A stretch of DNA of 64,000 bases from Nilaparvata lugens (GCF_014356525.2 NC_052505.1:19075318-19139317), one strand, 5' to 3'. Positions 1 through 9,311 are shown, counted from the first letter of the stretch. Made by a program: numbers and translations. Notes: a model not told the origin generated them from the letters alone.

Positions 1-194
1 TATTCAAAGTTCATCATTATTTTCACAGTTTTAAGTGATTAGTGAGTGTTATTTTGTTATTCAATTTGGTTTGTAAACAATCTAAATTAGAACTTTTCTG
101 TTTTTAAAAATATTTGGACTGAAAATTGGACCTGAATTCAAGTGCATGGAACATAACCTACTTTTTGAAATATTTATAGTGTATATATCAAAAT

Positions 195-290
195 TCGGGG
201 AAGTAGCAGTTTTGGGCTGTGCCTGTTGGTCCATCATCAATCATTAAACAATTAAGTTCTGTTTATCAATAAATGAATAACGAGCAAAGC
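195..290 (+). mobile_element. 3' tail of a non-LTR retroelement family
   Basis: The segment reads CAGTTTTGGGC, then TGCCTGTTG, then an AATAAATGAATAA tail. The same order occurs near 49118, 51990 and 59360, and reversed near 15800-15890. Recurrent 3' ends with short tandem tails are typical of 5'-truncated LINE copies. No coding part is attached. The rest of 1-354 shows nothing recognisable. Confidence 0.5.
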
Positions 291-354
291 TCGGTGCCTC
301 GATATTATTTAATTTTATAAGAAAAATACTCCACTGCGAGGGAAATACTGTACA

Positions 355-722
355 CTATAGTGATGTCCACGTTATAATGGCAGTGTTTGATTAGCAATGG
401 TATTGCTATCCTTGTTTATAATTCAACAAAACGGATAGCGCTATCTCTTTCTCGCTTTGCTTAGTTGCCAGATCGTCTGTTAAAAATGTAGAATTAATAA
501 TTAATGAACAAAATATTACATCTCAATTATGAAATTATTGAAAAATATAATTTCTTGCTAAATAAAGTTTAGTTGATCATTTCAAACGAGAATGAACAGT
601 TAATATTACATCAATAAACCTGTATCAGCTATCCTCTATAGAAGGCATTGACAAGACAGAGGATCAGCAACGTTGTTCTCCTATCTTTCTCCACTGCCAT
701 TATAACGTGGACCTCACTATAG
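355..722. mobile_element. TIR element, CTATAG family, complete copy
   Basis: The left end CTATAGTGATGTCCACG and the right end CGTGGACCTCACTATAG form terminal inverted repeats of roughly 28 bp around an AT-rich non-coding core. Length is 368 bp. The outermost TA pairs fit a Tc1/mariner-type TA target, but no empty site is available to prove it. About 30 bp to its left (AATACTCCACTGCGAGGG) recurs left of the copy at 24741, so these two copies share a larger parent repeat. Confidence 0.8.
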
Positions 723-905
723 AAGTAGTCGCCACAGTATTAATAATGATAATAATAATACTTGGGGTGATGCCCACATAAGCTCTTAGGCTTGTGCGTG
801 GGTATTGAGTGAGAGGGATGATGATGATGATGATGAGAGATGACGACTACTTTTTAGGTAGACGGGACCAACGGGGCTTATAGTCTCCTCTGAAAGACCG
901 GAAAT
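723..905 (-). mobile_element. SINE-like fragment
   Basis: The stretch from GGTGATGCCCACATAAGCTC to GTCTCCTCTGAAAGACCGG matches 57935-58070 closely in order and content, but stops before the tRNA-like promoter part seen there. An AATAATAATA tract at its left edge is the likely 3' tail on the minus strand. 906-1130 holds nothing recognisable. Confidence 0.5.
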
Positions 906-1130
906 ACTAAGGGAATAATAATAACTGAATAATAATGAAAACGTTTTCTTTGACATCAGTAATATATTGTAATTTATTTTTCACTATTAGTTCCATTGTT
1001 TTTCTTTTTTTAATATCAGCTTGATTTTGTTTTGAATTGATGATCTCACTCAGCGGACAGGATTTTTCCTTTGCTGGGTGAGGCCAATAGTGTATTTTGA
1101 TTGTTTTGTATTATATTGTATAATATTAAA

Positions 1131-2175
1131 AAAATCTGGTGCGGCGCACTCACACAACTTTCCTTGCCGTTATGAAAATTGATCACCTGACGCTAGTGTT
1201 CACGCGCATCTCAAGTCTACTTATAAACAAAGATCTGAGCCAGCTGGTGACAGGACATTAACGCTGGAGACATACGAGGTCTGCTATATCTTCATAGTGA
1301 ATCATTTAATAGAATCAACAGTTTGCAATTCAATAATCACATTTTCTCAAATTTCAAGCTTATTTTCAATTTTAGGTGAAAATGTTACTGAACATTAATT
1401 GTAGAGATTTTCATGCTCAATCTCTTCCACTTGAAATGTTTTGTTCAGAATGTATCTGAAACCTGATAATTGGGAATCTATAATCAAACAATGCATAGAT
1501 GGGGCGGAGCTCCTGAAATTTTTACACATATGGGACTTGTGGCAGTTAATAGAGCTTATCTATGACTATTTCAGGTATGAATTTAATCAAAATCGTTGGA
1601 GCCGTTTTCGAGAAAATCGCGAAAAACCCCGTTTTTGACAACATTTTCTCCATTTTAGCCGCCATCTTGAATTGCATTTGATCGAAATTGTTCGTGTCGG
1701 ATCCTTAAGCTGCGTACACATATTCGTGCTTCCAACCCGCACCGAGCACGCTCCTCCCTCGTACCGCCATCGTACCACCATCGAACCACAGTCGGACCGC
1801 CCACGCACCCATCATGAACGTTATGGAAGATGTTAGATCTTCTCGCGTTCCCCGGTCGAACAACTCTTGCTCGCCGGTCGATCATCAATCGCTCTGCTGG
1901 AGTGACGTTCGGCTGCGGAGCAGAGCGAGAGTCTGTAGGCACTTTTATATTGTAAGGACCTTAAGTTCCAAATTTCAAGTCATTACGTTGATTGGGAGAT
2001 GAGATATCGTGTACACACACACAGACACACACACACATACAGATCAATTCCCAAAAACCACTTTTTTGGACTCAGGGGACCTTGAAACGTATAGAAATTT
2101 AGAAATTGGGGTACCTTAATTTTTTTTCGGAAAGCAATACTTTCCTTACCTATGGTAATAGGGCAATTAAAGTAA
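1131..2175 (+). mobile_element. CTGGTGTGG/CTTTCC family element
   Basis: It begins AAATCTGGTGCGGCGCACTC and ends GGTAATAGGGCAATTAAAGTA. The same start, internal landmarks (ATCTGAGCCAGCTGGTGACA, GGATCCTTATAGTGTAAGG, GAGATATCGTGTAC then CA repeats, TTTTGGACTCAGGGGACCTT) and end recur at 33107, 38753, 40890 and 42902. There is no coding capacity; small open frames here are incidental. Class is uncertain. Both ends carry ACTTTCCTTGCC in opposite orientation, which suggests a DNA transposon derivative. Confidence 0.75.
1708..1944. mobile_element. PIF/Harbinger-like MITE nested in the 1131 element
   Basis: Sister copies read CCTTATAGTGTAAGG here without interruption, while this copy has a 237-bp GC-rich insert between TTA (1705-1707) and TTA (1945-1947). 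The insert ends, AGCTGCGTACACA and TGTAGGCACTT, are imperfect inverted repeats. A 3-bp TTA duplication is the hallmark of the PIF/Harbinger superfamily. The other copies supply the empty site. Confidence 0.65.
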
Positions 2176-2199
2176 TACTCAGATGCGTATCGCTTCTTA

Positions 2200-2363
2200 A
2201 GGTGCGTACAGATATACGCGCCGCGAACATGAGCAATTCACTTTTAATCAGCTTTTTATATCTGTATTTTTACAAAACGGTAAGATACAGATATAAAAAG
2301 CTTGGCATCAGCTGATTAAAAGTGAATTGCTCATGTTCGCGGCGCGTATATCTGTACGCACCT
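2200..2363. mobile_element. PIF/Harbinger-like MITE, near-perfect hairpin
   Basis: Long inverted arms start AGGTGCGTACAGATATACGC and contain CGCCGCGAACATGAGC and AATTCACTTTTAATCAGC. They face each other around a short centre and are flanked by TTA at 2197-2199 and 2364-2366. Related sequence lies at 29095-29206 and, more diverged, at 42570-42759, 43770-43890 and 44641-44797. The arms are almost identical, which suggests a recent insertion. Confidence 0.75.
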
Positions 2364-2444
2364 TTAATAGGTAATAGGGTATAGGTATAGGTAATAGGGC
2401 AAGGAAAGTAATAAATAATAATAACTGATAAGGGAAATACTCAC

Positions 2445-2719
2445 ATTCAGAAATGATGAGGTAACAAATGACAAGGATAACAGTGTGCCCACTGTAGATG
2501 TAGTCGCCGCAGTAGGTGTGTTTGCCGTTGATGGACAGTCCGAAGCCTGAGATGAGCTGGAACACCCTCTTGCCAATGATGGAGATGCTGGTGATGTTGG
2601 CCTTCGGCGAGCAGTAGTATGTACTACTCGACATTGGCAACACTGTCACGTACATTGTGATCGACCGCATCAGGTAGAGTATCGATAACATGAGAAACAC
2701 TCGCCGCAACACGATCCAC
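2445..2719 (-). CDS. Sphingomyelin synthase-like, exon with D2 and D3 motifs
   Basis: Third recognised coding exon of the minus-strand SMS-family gene. The enzymes move phosphocholine (SMS) or phosphoethanolamine (SMSr) from a glycerophospholipid to ceramide in Golgi, plasma or ER membrane. The exon follows a CAG acceptor (2722-2720), opens by completing an Arg codon, and reads WIVLRRVF, a hydrophobic helix, RSITMYVTVLP (D2), YCSPK, a Ser/Ile-rich loop, then CGDYIYSGHTV (D3). The His of SGHT is the first of the conserved His-His-Asp active-site residues. It ends one base into a codon at a GTGAGT donor (2444-2439); family proteins continue with Tyr-Ser-Pro. The D4 exon is off the left edge, so the protein is partial. 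GSGL..G is present before D3 as FGLSINGKH. D1 spacing resembles SMSr while D2 resembles SMS, so the subtype is open. Confidence 0.9.
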
Positions 2720-2752
2720 CTGTAACAATAATTATAGTTATTTGTATATCTA

Positions 2753-2853
2753 GAGTGAAAAGTACGACTTTTTCTCCCTGTGGGAAAAGTTTGAAGCCCG
2801 AGGCGAAGCCGAGGGCAACAATTTTCCTGAGGGAGAAAAAGTATTTTTCACTC
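2753..2853. repeat. Short foldback in the intron
   Basis: GAGTGAAAAGTACGACTTTT and its near-complement AAAAAGTATTTTTCACTC bracket a GC-richer centre (GAAGCCCGAGGCGAAGC). A related sequence lies at 3376-3440. It is probably a small MITE. The rest of the intron from 2854 to 3555 has no recognisable content. Confidence 0.5.
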
Positions 2854-3555
2854 GTGATGTACACAACATTTTTCCTCCATCTACATATTTTTATAGAAAC
2901 TACGAATAAAATCATTTTAATAACTTACGTATCATTGGTGACAATGTTTCCTAACAACATAACCTAAAATCTAAAACCTAAAAACCGGTCGTCTGATTTG
3001 CACTGCCGATTGCGCCATCTATCGGCCAAAGTTGTAACAATTATATCAACTGTGTGTCTACCAAAAATGGCTGACTCCATCACGCGGTTCAGATTTGAAT
3101 TGCAGATCAAAAATATTTTGTTGGCTGGTATTTTGAATAGAATAAAATATTTTAAAAATTGTATAAATTTTTATCGTCTACTAATATTAAGAATATAATA
3201 ATTATCATACAAACATATATTTCATGAGTTAATCAAATTTCTGGTTGTGGTATTGAATTCAGTTGACTCAATGACAGACACCTCTTTATGCTTTCTCATC
3301 TGAGCTTAGACTTTCTAACCTATTACAATGTAAGTTTTTAAAATAGAGATGCTTCCCATGTTATTTAAATGGAGTCACTTTTCCTCCCTAGGGAGTTTTT
3401 CTGTTTTTTACTACCGAGAGCGAAAAAGTGACACTTTAGTATCATGTTTCAGGGAGTAAAGTAAGTACTTTAGACAGTAGGTGGAGGAAAAACACATTTT
3501 TTGAAACTTTTACAAAAATGTAGCCATCCATTCAATACTAAACATAACCTATACA

Positions 3556-5106
3556 GAGTGAGCGTTAGCGAGTTCTTACTTTTTACTTACTGAAAGCAAA
3601 AGTCGTTGTCCATCTATTTCTATATACTACAGTAACTTAAGAAAGAATTGATCAATCATCTTCAAATTTTGGAGACGTATTATTCCTACCTTTTTAATAA
3701 TGTCCCAAGAATGAAATTTGAACATTAATTCTAAAAATTCTAGAAGGAAAATTGAAATTAGTGCGTTGAGCTGCAGGAGATTGATATTTTTAGAATTTAT
3801 GGGCAAAATTTGGTGATCTAAATCATTCATTCCTGTTTTTCCGGTATGCTATCCACACGTTGACATATTTTGATGCGAACAAACGAACAAACACACCCTA
3901 CTTTCTTTTATTATACAGAGTAAGTCATATGTATGGGAACCCTTCAATAAATTGTAAACTGTTGAAGATATATAATACTGTAACTTTTAGAAAAAGTTAT
4001 AGGTCAAATACTCTATCTTTTCTCGTACAACTGAATTTCAACCACACATAAGGGGTGAATCAGGAGTTGTAACTCGAATATTTTAAATGTAAACACCCAT
4101 TTTGTGGTACATCATTTCAAAGGTATTTTTAAAACAAGAAAGATGGCATCGATAAAAATTTTCTATAATACTTATATCCAAAATGACGGCTGATTGAAGT
4201 TTTTGTTTTTAAGGAAATGATGGGTTGTAACTCAAATATTTTAAATGTTGACACCCATTGTGTGATACATCATTTTTAAGGTCTTTCTAAAAAAAGAAAG
4301 ATGACATCAATAAAAATGTTGTGTGATACTTTTATCCAAAATGGCGGCTGATTGAAGTTTTAGTTTTTAAATAAATAATTGATAAAGTTCAATCAGCCGT
4401 CATTTTGGATAACATTTTTGGGTGTTTACATTCAACATATTTCAGGTACAACCCTTCTCATTTCTTTAAAAACTGAAACTTCAATCGGCCGCCATTTTGG
4501 ATATAAGTATCATAGAAAAGTTTTATCGATGCCATCTTTCTTGTTTTAAAAATACCTTTGGAATGATGTACCACAAAATGGGTGTTTACATTTGAAATAT
4601 TCGAGTTACATCACTTTATGAGGGGTTGAAATTCAGTTGCACGTCAAAAGGTAAAGTATTTGACCTATAACTTTTCCTAAAAGTTACAGTATTATATATC
4701 TTCAACAGTTTTCAATTTTTTGATGGGTTCCAATACATATCACTTACTCTGTATAATAAAAGAAAGTAGGGTGTGTTTGTTCGTTCGTTCGCATCAAAAC
4801 ATGTCAACGTGTGGATAGCATACCGGAAAAACGGGAATGAATGATTAGATCACCAAATTTTGCCCATAGATTCTAAAAATATCAATCTCCTGCAGCTCGA
4901 AGCCCAAATTTCAATTTTCCTTCTAGATTTTTTAGAATTAAAGTTCAAATTTCATTCTTGGGACATTATTAAAAAGGTAGGAATAATACGTGTCCAAAAT
5001 TTGAAGATGATTGATCAATTCTTTCTCAAGTTGCTGTAGAACATACAAACAGGCGGACAACGACTATGGCTTTCAGTAAGTCAAAAGTGAGAACTCGCTA
5101 ACGAGT
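3556..5106. repeat. Large inverted repeat, about 1.55 kb
   Basis: The left side runs from GCGTTAGCGAGTTCTTACTT through ATTGATCAATCATCTTC and GGCAAAATTTGGTGATC to CACCCTACTTTCTTTTATTA. The right side carries the same landmarks in reverse order and complement, ending GAGAACTCGCTAACG. The foldback element 3914-4753 sits at the exact centre, so symmetry continues through it. The arms diverge by scattered substitutions, so the duplication is not brand new. They contain the 5' landmark of the Helitron-like family seen at 42224. Confidence 0.75.
3914..4753. mobile_element. Mariner-like foldback, TACAGAGTAAGTCATATG family
   Basis: It starts TACAGAGTAAGTCATATGTA and ends with the complement ACTTACTCTGTA, with TA at both tips. 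The arms extend for hundreds of bases (AAATATTCGAGTTACA, GATGGCATCGATAAAA, AAAATGGCGGCTGATTGAAG in both orientations). A second copy lies at 48141-49053. It is non-coding. Confidence 0.75.
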
Positions 5107-5850
5107 AACACTTGTTCTATAACTCACGACAATTTTTTTCTCATGCCCTTTTACTGTTTTTTTTTTAAATCCTGAAAAAGGACGAAGGAGTGAGTCAATT
5201 TTGTTGGCAACGAACTTGACCTGTAAAAAGGTACGAAGAATACGGGTTCAAAGTTTGAAGCTGATTGATCAATTCTTTCTTAAGTTACTGTAGTATATAG
5301 AAACAGATGGACAACGACTTTAGCCTTCAGTAAGTAAAAAGTAAGAACTCGCTGACGCTCGTTTAATAAATCACAACAAATGTTTTTCTATGCACTTCTA
5401 ATGTTATTTTTATATCCTGAAAAATGACGAAGGAGTGAGTCAATTCTGTTTTCCAACGAACTTGACCTTTATGCCCGCCGCAAAGTAGACCCACGCTAAT
5501 TCACGAAAAGCAACCCACGCCGTGGGATGTATTGTAAACCATTGCTATGGAATTACTCATAATCAATCAGTTGACAAGTGGATTATTCATTGCATGTATT
5601 ACACAGATGTCTAGAGAAGCCTAGCAATGGTTTACAAAACATCCCACGGCGTGGGTTGCTTTTCGTGGATTAGCGTGGGTCTACTTTGCGGCGGGCCTTA
5701 AAAAGGTACGAAGAATATGTATTCAAAATTTGAAGATGATTGATCAATTTTCTCTTAACTTACTGTAGAACATGGAAACAGATGGACAACGACATTGGCG
5801 TTCAGTAAGTCAAAAGTGAGAACTCGCTTACGCTGTATACCTGAATAAGA
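4960..5850 (+). repeat. Tandem copies of a roughly 250-bp unit
   Basis: The order GGACGAAGGAGTGAGTCAAT, AACGAACTTGACC, AAAAAGGTACGAAGAATA, GATTGATCAATTCTTTC, GGACAACGAC, CAGTAAGTCAAAAGTGAG, AACTCGCT recurs three times (about 4975-5106, 5160-5375, 5400-5840). The third copy is split by the MITE at 5473. A further single copy lies at 11240-11500, and an inverted one at 3556-3700. The unit may be the 3' part of a Helitron-like element. Confidence 0.65.
5473..5696. mobile_element. MITE with GCCCGCCGCAAAGTAGACCC ends
   Basis: Inverted arms of about 65 bp begin GCCCGCCGCAAAGTAGACCC and end GGGTCTACTTTGCGGCGGGC. Both contain AGCAACCCACGCCGTGGGAT. It interrupts a 250-bp tandem unit: CTTGACC on the left and AAAAAGGTACGAAG on the right are contiguous in sister units. 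It is therefore younger than the array. Confidence 0.75.
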
Positions 5851-5859
5851 TTAATATCT

Positions 5860-6190
5860 TTTGATTCTTACTTACAATAGAGTATCAAGTATATTTTATT
5901 TAAAATTTAATTGAGTTTTATGATTTGAATTTTTTGAGTTTTCCTTTTTCCCAATTTCCATTAACCCTATACCCTATTAATCATCCTTAGACCATTTAAT
6001 ACCACATACTCCTTTTTAAATTCCTAAACTCCCAGTTTCATGGAAAACATGTTTTCCTTAGTTTATTGTTAAAGTTAGCATATAATTCTATTCGTGTATT
6101 TTATTATTTGTAGGCACCTGCTGTAATATCTTTTAGGTTTAGCGGGACCAATTTTTAGATGCATTTTACTAAATAAAATGATTGATTGAT
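5860..6190 (+). mobile_element. Non-LTR retroelement 3' end abutting an exon
   Basis: The end reads TTTACTAAATAAAATGATTGATTGATTGA, an A-rich end followed by (TTGA)n, as in many insect LINE 3' tails; shorter related tails occur near 61966. No ORF is preserved upstream. The tail stops within a few bases of the SMS exon boundary at 6195. Confidence 0.5.
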
Positions 6191-6194
6191 TGAC

Positions 6195-6405
6195 CTGTGC
6201 CTGTGGAAGATGATGACCCCGTAGGTGACAGTGGTGGAGAGCATGATAAGCACCTCTGACAGGTCGAGGGCCCACGGCATGACAGGCACGTTGTCGAGGA
6301 AGGTGTCAGGCAGCGGCCCGTAGCTGTTGCGATCGGGCACCTTCTCGTGCACCAGCGCCAGAGACAGTGTCGTGATGATGAAGTTCACAACGCAGATCAG
6401 AAATG
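6195..6405 (-). CDS. Sphingomyelin synthase-like, exon with TM1 end, D1 and TM2
   Basis: Second recognised SMS exon, 211 bp, entering with two bases that complete an Ala codon and leaving with two bases of an Arg codon, so both junctions are in phase. It encodes the rest of TM1 (FLICVVNFIITT), the loop VHEKVPD, the D1 motif GPLPDTFLDNVP, TM2 (SEVLIMLSTTVTYGVIIF) and FHRHR leading into WIVLRR of the next exon. VH.RVPD and PLPD.FLD are strongly conserved in SMS and SAMD8/SMSr proteins; the VPD.NSY form is closer to SMSr. The acceptor TTTGCAG (6411-6406) is good. The donor is GTCAAT, weaker than consensus, because the bases beyond GT belong to a retroelement (TTGA)n tail. Confidence 0.9.
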
Positions 6406-6584
6406 CTGCAAACATACATTCAAATATAATTAATAAAAACATATAGTACCCTTTTTATTTGAAACATTTAAAAAGTTTTAATGAAGTTCACAACGCAGAT
6501 CAGAAATGCTGCAAACATACATTCAAATATAATAATAAAAACATATAGTACCCTTTTCATTTGAAACATTTTAAAACTTTGAAA
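6379..6584. repeat. 103-bp tandem duplication carrying an extra splice acceptor
   Basis: 6381-6483 and 6484-6584 match base for base except for small indels near AATATAATTAATAAAA and the last few bases. The unit holds the polypyrimidine stretch, TTTGCAG acceptor and first 25 bases of the 6195-6405 exon. The distal acceptor is at 6511-6509. Use of it would read FLICVVNFIKTF and then a stop at 6470-6468. Confidence 0.85.
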
Positions 6585-6634
6585 CATTTCAACGACTAGT
6601 TTCGGCCTACTTTGGCCATTTTCAAGTTGAAATG
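6585..6634 (-). ncRNA. Hammerhead-ribozyme-like fold, type I topology
   Basis: On the minus strand: stem I strand CATTTCAAC; core TTGAAAA; stem II TGGCC-AAAGTA-GGCC; core GAAA; a minimal stem III CTAG; TC at the would-be cleavage site; stem I return strand GTTGAAATG, nine pairs matching the first. Canonical core is CUGANGA...GAAA...UH. Here C3 is U and G8 is A, which keeps the C3-G8 pair as U-A. Penelope-like elements are known to carry hammerheads with very short stem III. Activity is doubtful; the fold is directly visible. Confidence 0.4.
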
Positions 6635-6635
6635 C

Positions 6636-7150
6636 AAAAATCTGGTGTGGCGCACTCACACAACTTTCCTTGCCATTATGAAAATTTGCATTATACTCGT
6701 AGGTACACAAGTGATGCTCGTTGTAATCTATCACATGATGAAAGAAAGAAAATAACTTCGTTTATCTTAATAACTTTGGTCTATAACTTGACAATAATTA
6801 TGGACGATCTGGTCGCACCAACACAGGGCGTTCAGCTCTGTGAAAGTCGCACCCCTACCATTTGTCTGTGTCCTGTGATATGTGATCGGAGGTTGAAAAA
6901 ATCTGGTGTGGTACACTCACACAACTTTCCTTGCTCATATTTTGAAACTACGATCAGACTTCTGTATATGTGTATATATAATTGTTTTCAGAGAACTTTT
7001 TCTTTGTGTGAATTGTGAAATTCGATGATTTTTTTTAGTGGTCATTTTTTTAAAGTCGTAAAAACAAACAGCTGTCTACAGATGGAATATCTCGACTATG
7101 TGTTCTTTTTATGAACTGCGCTACCTACCTACCTACCTCATGTAGTAGGT
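6636..7150 (+). mobile_element. Fragments of the CTGGTGTGG family, second subfamily
   Basis: Two 5' ends lie in tandem, at 6639 (CTGGTGTGGCGCACTCACAC) and 6902 (CTGGTGTGGTACACTCACAC). The second continues with CTACGATCAGACTTCTGTAT, GTATATATAATTGTTTTCAG and ATGAACTGCGCTACC exactly like the longer copy at 53815. Both lack the family 3' end. A (CTAC)n and GTAGGTAGGTA inverted pair lies at 7118-7152. Confidence 0.7.
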
Positions 7151-7273
7151 AGGTATTGGTCACCAACACATTTAGTAGAATATGCTTTATTAAAATAGTG
7201 TGTTAGACTCCCTCCGGTCCATAAGTTGCATCTCACGTGCTGGATTGTATTTTTCTCAATAAGTAATATAAAT

Positions 7274-8290
7274 GGTTTGTGATTCGTTACTATGCAGTTC
7301 TGTGAATTATAAACTTGTTTGTAATATTAAATTTGGTTTGTGATTCGTTACTATGCAGTTCTGTGAATTATAAACTTGTTTGTAATATTAAATTTGGTTT
7401 GTGATTCGTTACTATGCAGTTCTGTGAATTATAAACTTGTTTGTAATATTAAATTTGGTTTGTGATTCGTTACTATGCAGTTCTGTGAATTATAAACTTG
7501 TTTGTAATATTAAATTTGGTTTGTGATTCGTTACTATGCAGTTCTGCGAATTATGAACTTGTTTGTACTATTAAATTTGGTTTGTGATTCGTTACTATGC
7601 AGTTCTGTGAATTATAAACTTGTTTGTAATATTAAATTTGGTTTGTGATTCGTTACTATGCAGTTCTGTGAATTATAACTTGTTTGTAATATTAAATTTG
7701 GTTTGTGATTCGTTACTATGCAGTTCTGTGAATTATAAACTTGTTTGTAATATTAAATTTGGTTTGTGATTCGTTACTATGCAGTTCTGTGAATTATAAA
7801 CTTGTTTGTAATATTAAATTTGGTTTGTGATTCGTTACTATGCAGTTCTGCGAATTATGAACTTGTTTGTACTATAAATTTGGTTTGTGATTCGTTACTA
7901 TGCAGTTCTGTGAATTATAAACTTGTTTGTAATATTAAATTTGGTTTGTGATTCGTTACTATGCAGTTCTGTGAATTATAAACTTGTTTGTAATATTAAA
8001 TTTGGTTTGTGATTCGTTACTATGCAGTTCTGTGAATTATAAACTTGTTTGTAATATTAAATTTGGTTTGTGATTCGTTACTATGCAGTTCTGTGAATTA
8101 TAAACTTGTTTGTAATATAAAATTTGGTTTGTGATTCGTTACTATGCAGTTCTGTGAATTATAAACTTGTTTGTAATATTAATTTTGGTTTGTGATTCGT
8201 TACTATGCAGTTCTGTGAATTATAAACTTGTTTGTAATATTAAATTTGGTTTGTGATTCGTTACTATGCAGTTCTGTATATTATAAACTT
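7274..8290. repeat. 61-bp minisatellite, about 17 copies
   Basis: The unit begins GGTTTGTGATTCGTTACTAT and ends AATATTAAATTT; starts fall at 7274, 7335, 7396, 7457, 7518 and onward. Copies are nearly identical. A variant monomer with CGAATTATGAAC and GTACTAT occurs at 7518 and again at 7822, five monomers later, so part of the array expanded as a five-unit block. It lies in the intron between two SMS exons. Confidence 0.95.
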
Positions 8291-8375
8291 GTTTATTTGT
8301 TTTTGATATGCATGTATTTTATATTTTCTTGTATTAAGCTTAATAAAACTTCATTCATTCATTCAATCAATATTG
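8291..8375 (+). mobile_element. Possible non-LTR 3' tail
   Basis: AAGCTTAATAAAACTTCATTCATTCATTCA is a polyadenylation-like stretch followed by a (TTCA)n tail directly after the minisatellite. It resembles the tails of truncated LINE copies elsewhere in the window. Confidence 0.35.
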
Positions 8376-8514
8376 CCATAATAGATCAAATTCTTAAAAT
8401 CTCATTATTATCAATGGACGAATAGCAGCAGTTCTTCGTAGGAAAGTCCACGATTAAATTTTGGTTTGCAAGAAACGCCACGCTTAATGGGTTAGTAGGA
8501 AACGCCACCGAAGG

Positions 8515-9052
8515 AAGTGTCACGCTGGTAGGAAGTTGTCTCCCCGACAACTAAGCTCCTCGTAATTTCGATCACATACGTCATTAAATACCATGGCAAA
8601 ATATACCATTACCGTCAACTAGTCTCCCCGACATCTAATTCCCCACAAGAACAAAGGAGCTTGGTTGTCGGCGACAACCAAGCTCCCCGACAGCTGATCC
8701 CCTGCTGGATATGAGGGGTCTGGTTGTCGTAAAAACCATCTAGTTTTTATAATATGAATAGCCTTATTTCAATGTGCTGAGTAAGATTGTTCCTCTTGCA
8801 TTTGCTATAAAATTAACCATTGAAAAGTTGATGAAATTGAGGGGGTCCTAGGTACCACCTCAAGGTAAAATCTGTCATATTTGATATTTTTCCATCACTG
8901 ATTGTCATTGTTGTTGACAAGCTCCTCGCACGCTAACTACAACCAAGCTCCCCAAAAGCCGATTCCCTATTGAACATTGAAACCAGCTTGAAGCGGGCGG
9001 GGAAGTAGTACAATCACAGACACTGTTTCACACTTTCTATGAATTCGATTAT
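8515..9052. repeat. Cluster of GACAACCAAGCTCC-type repeats
   Basis: Variants of CCCCGACAACTAAGCTCC and GACAACCAAGCTCCCCGACA recur about every 60-100 bases in both orientations, between AT-rich spacers. The same words build the palindrome at 9312-9860, so the two segments are parts of one larger repeat split by the TIR element at 9053. Confidence 0.6.
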
Positions 9053-9272
9053 TATAGTGAGGTCCACGTTATAATGACAGTATTTGATAAACTTTGATGT
9101 TGCTCTCATTGTCTATCGTTCGACAAAGCAGGTAGTACTATCCTCTTCTAGCTCCACAACGAAGCCAAATATGTTTTTGACAATGTAGAAATATAATTAA
9201 TTAAGGCAGATAATAGGCAAAGCTGTTCTTCCATCTCTATCCACTGCCATTATAACGTGGACCTCACTATAG
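9053..9272. mobile_element. TIR element, CTATAG family, short copy
   Basis: TATAGTGAGGTCCACGTTAT and ATAACGTGGACCTCACTATA bound 220 bp. The core is a deleted version of the 355-722 copy. It sits inside the GACAACCAAGCTCC repeat cluster. Confidence 0.8.
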
Positions 9273-9311
9273 AAGAAAAACGTGATAAAAAGTAATGAAA
9301 AAAGTAAAAAA

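Noticed and set aside
356..375. Phage T7-type promoter (TATAGTGA)
   Set aside because: The resemblance is to the tip of the CTATAG transposon terminal repeat, present in many copies.
1814..2002. Open frames across 1587-2002
   Set aside because: They run through a nested GC-rich MITE and its host transposable element; sister copies do not preserve them.
6468..6734. Separate small membrane protein gene
   Set aside because: Its recognisable part is only the duplicated first bases of the SMS exon followed by a stop.
7274..8290. CRISPR-like regular repeats
   Set aside because: Units are contiguous with no unique spacers, and the context is a eukaryotic intron.
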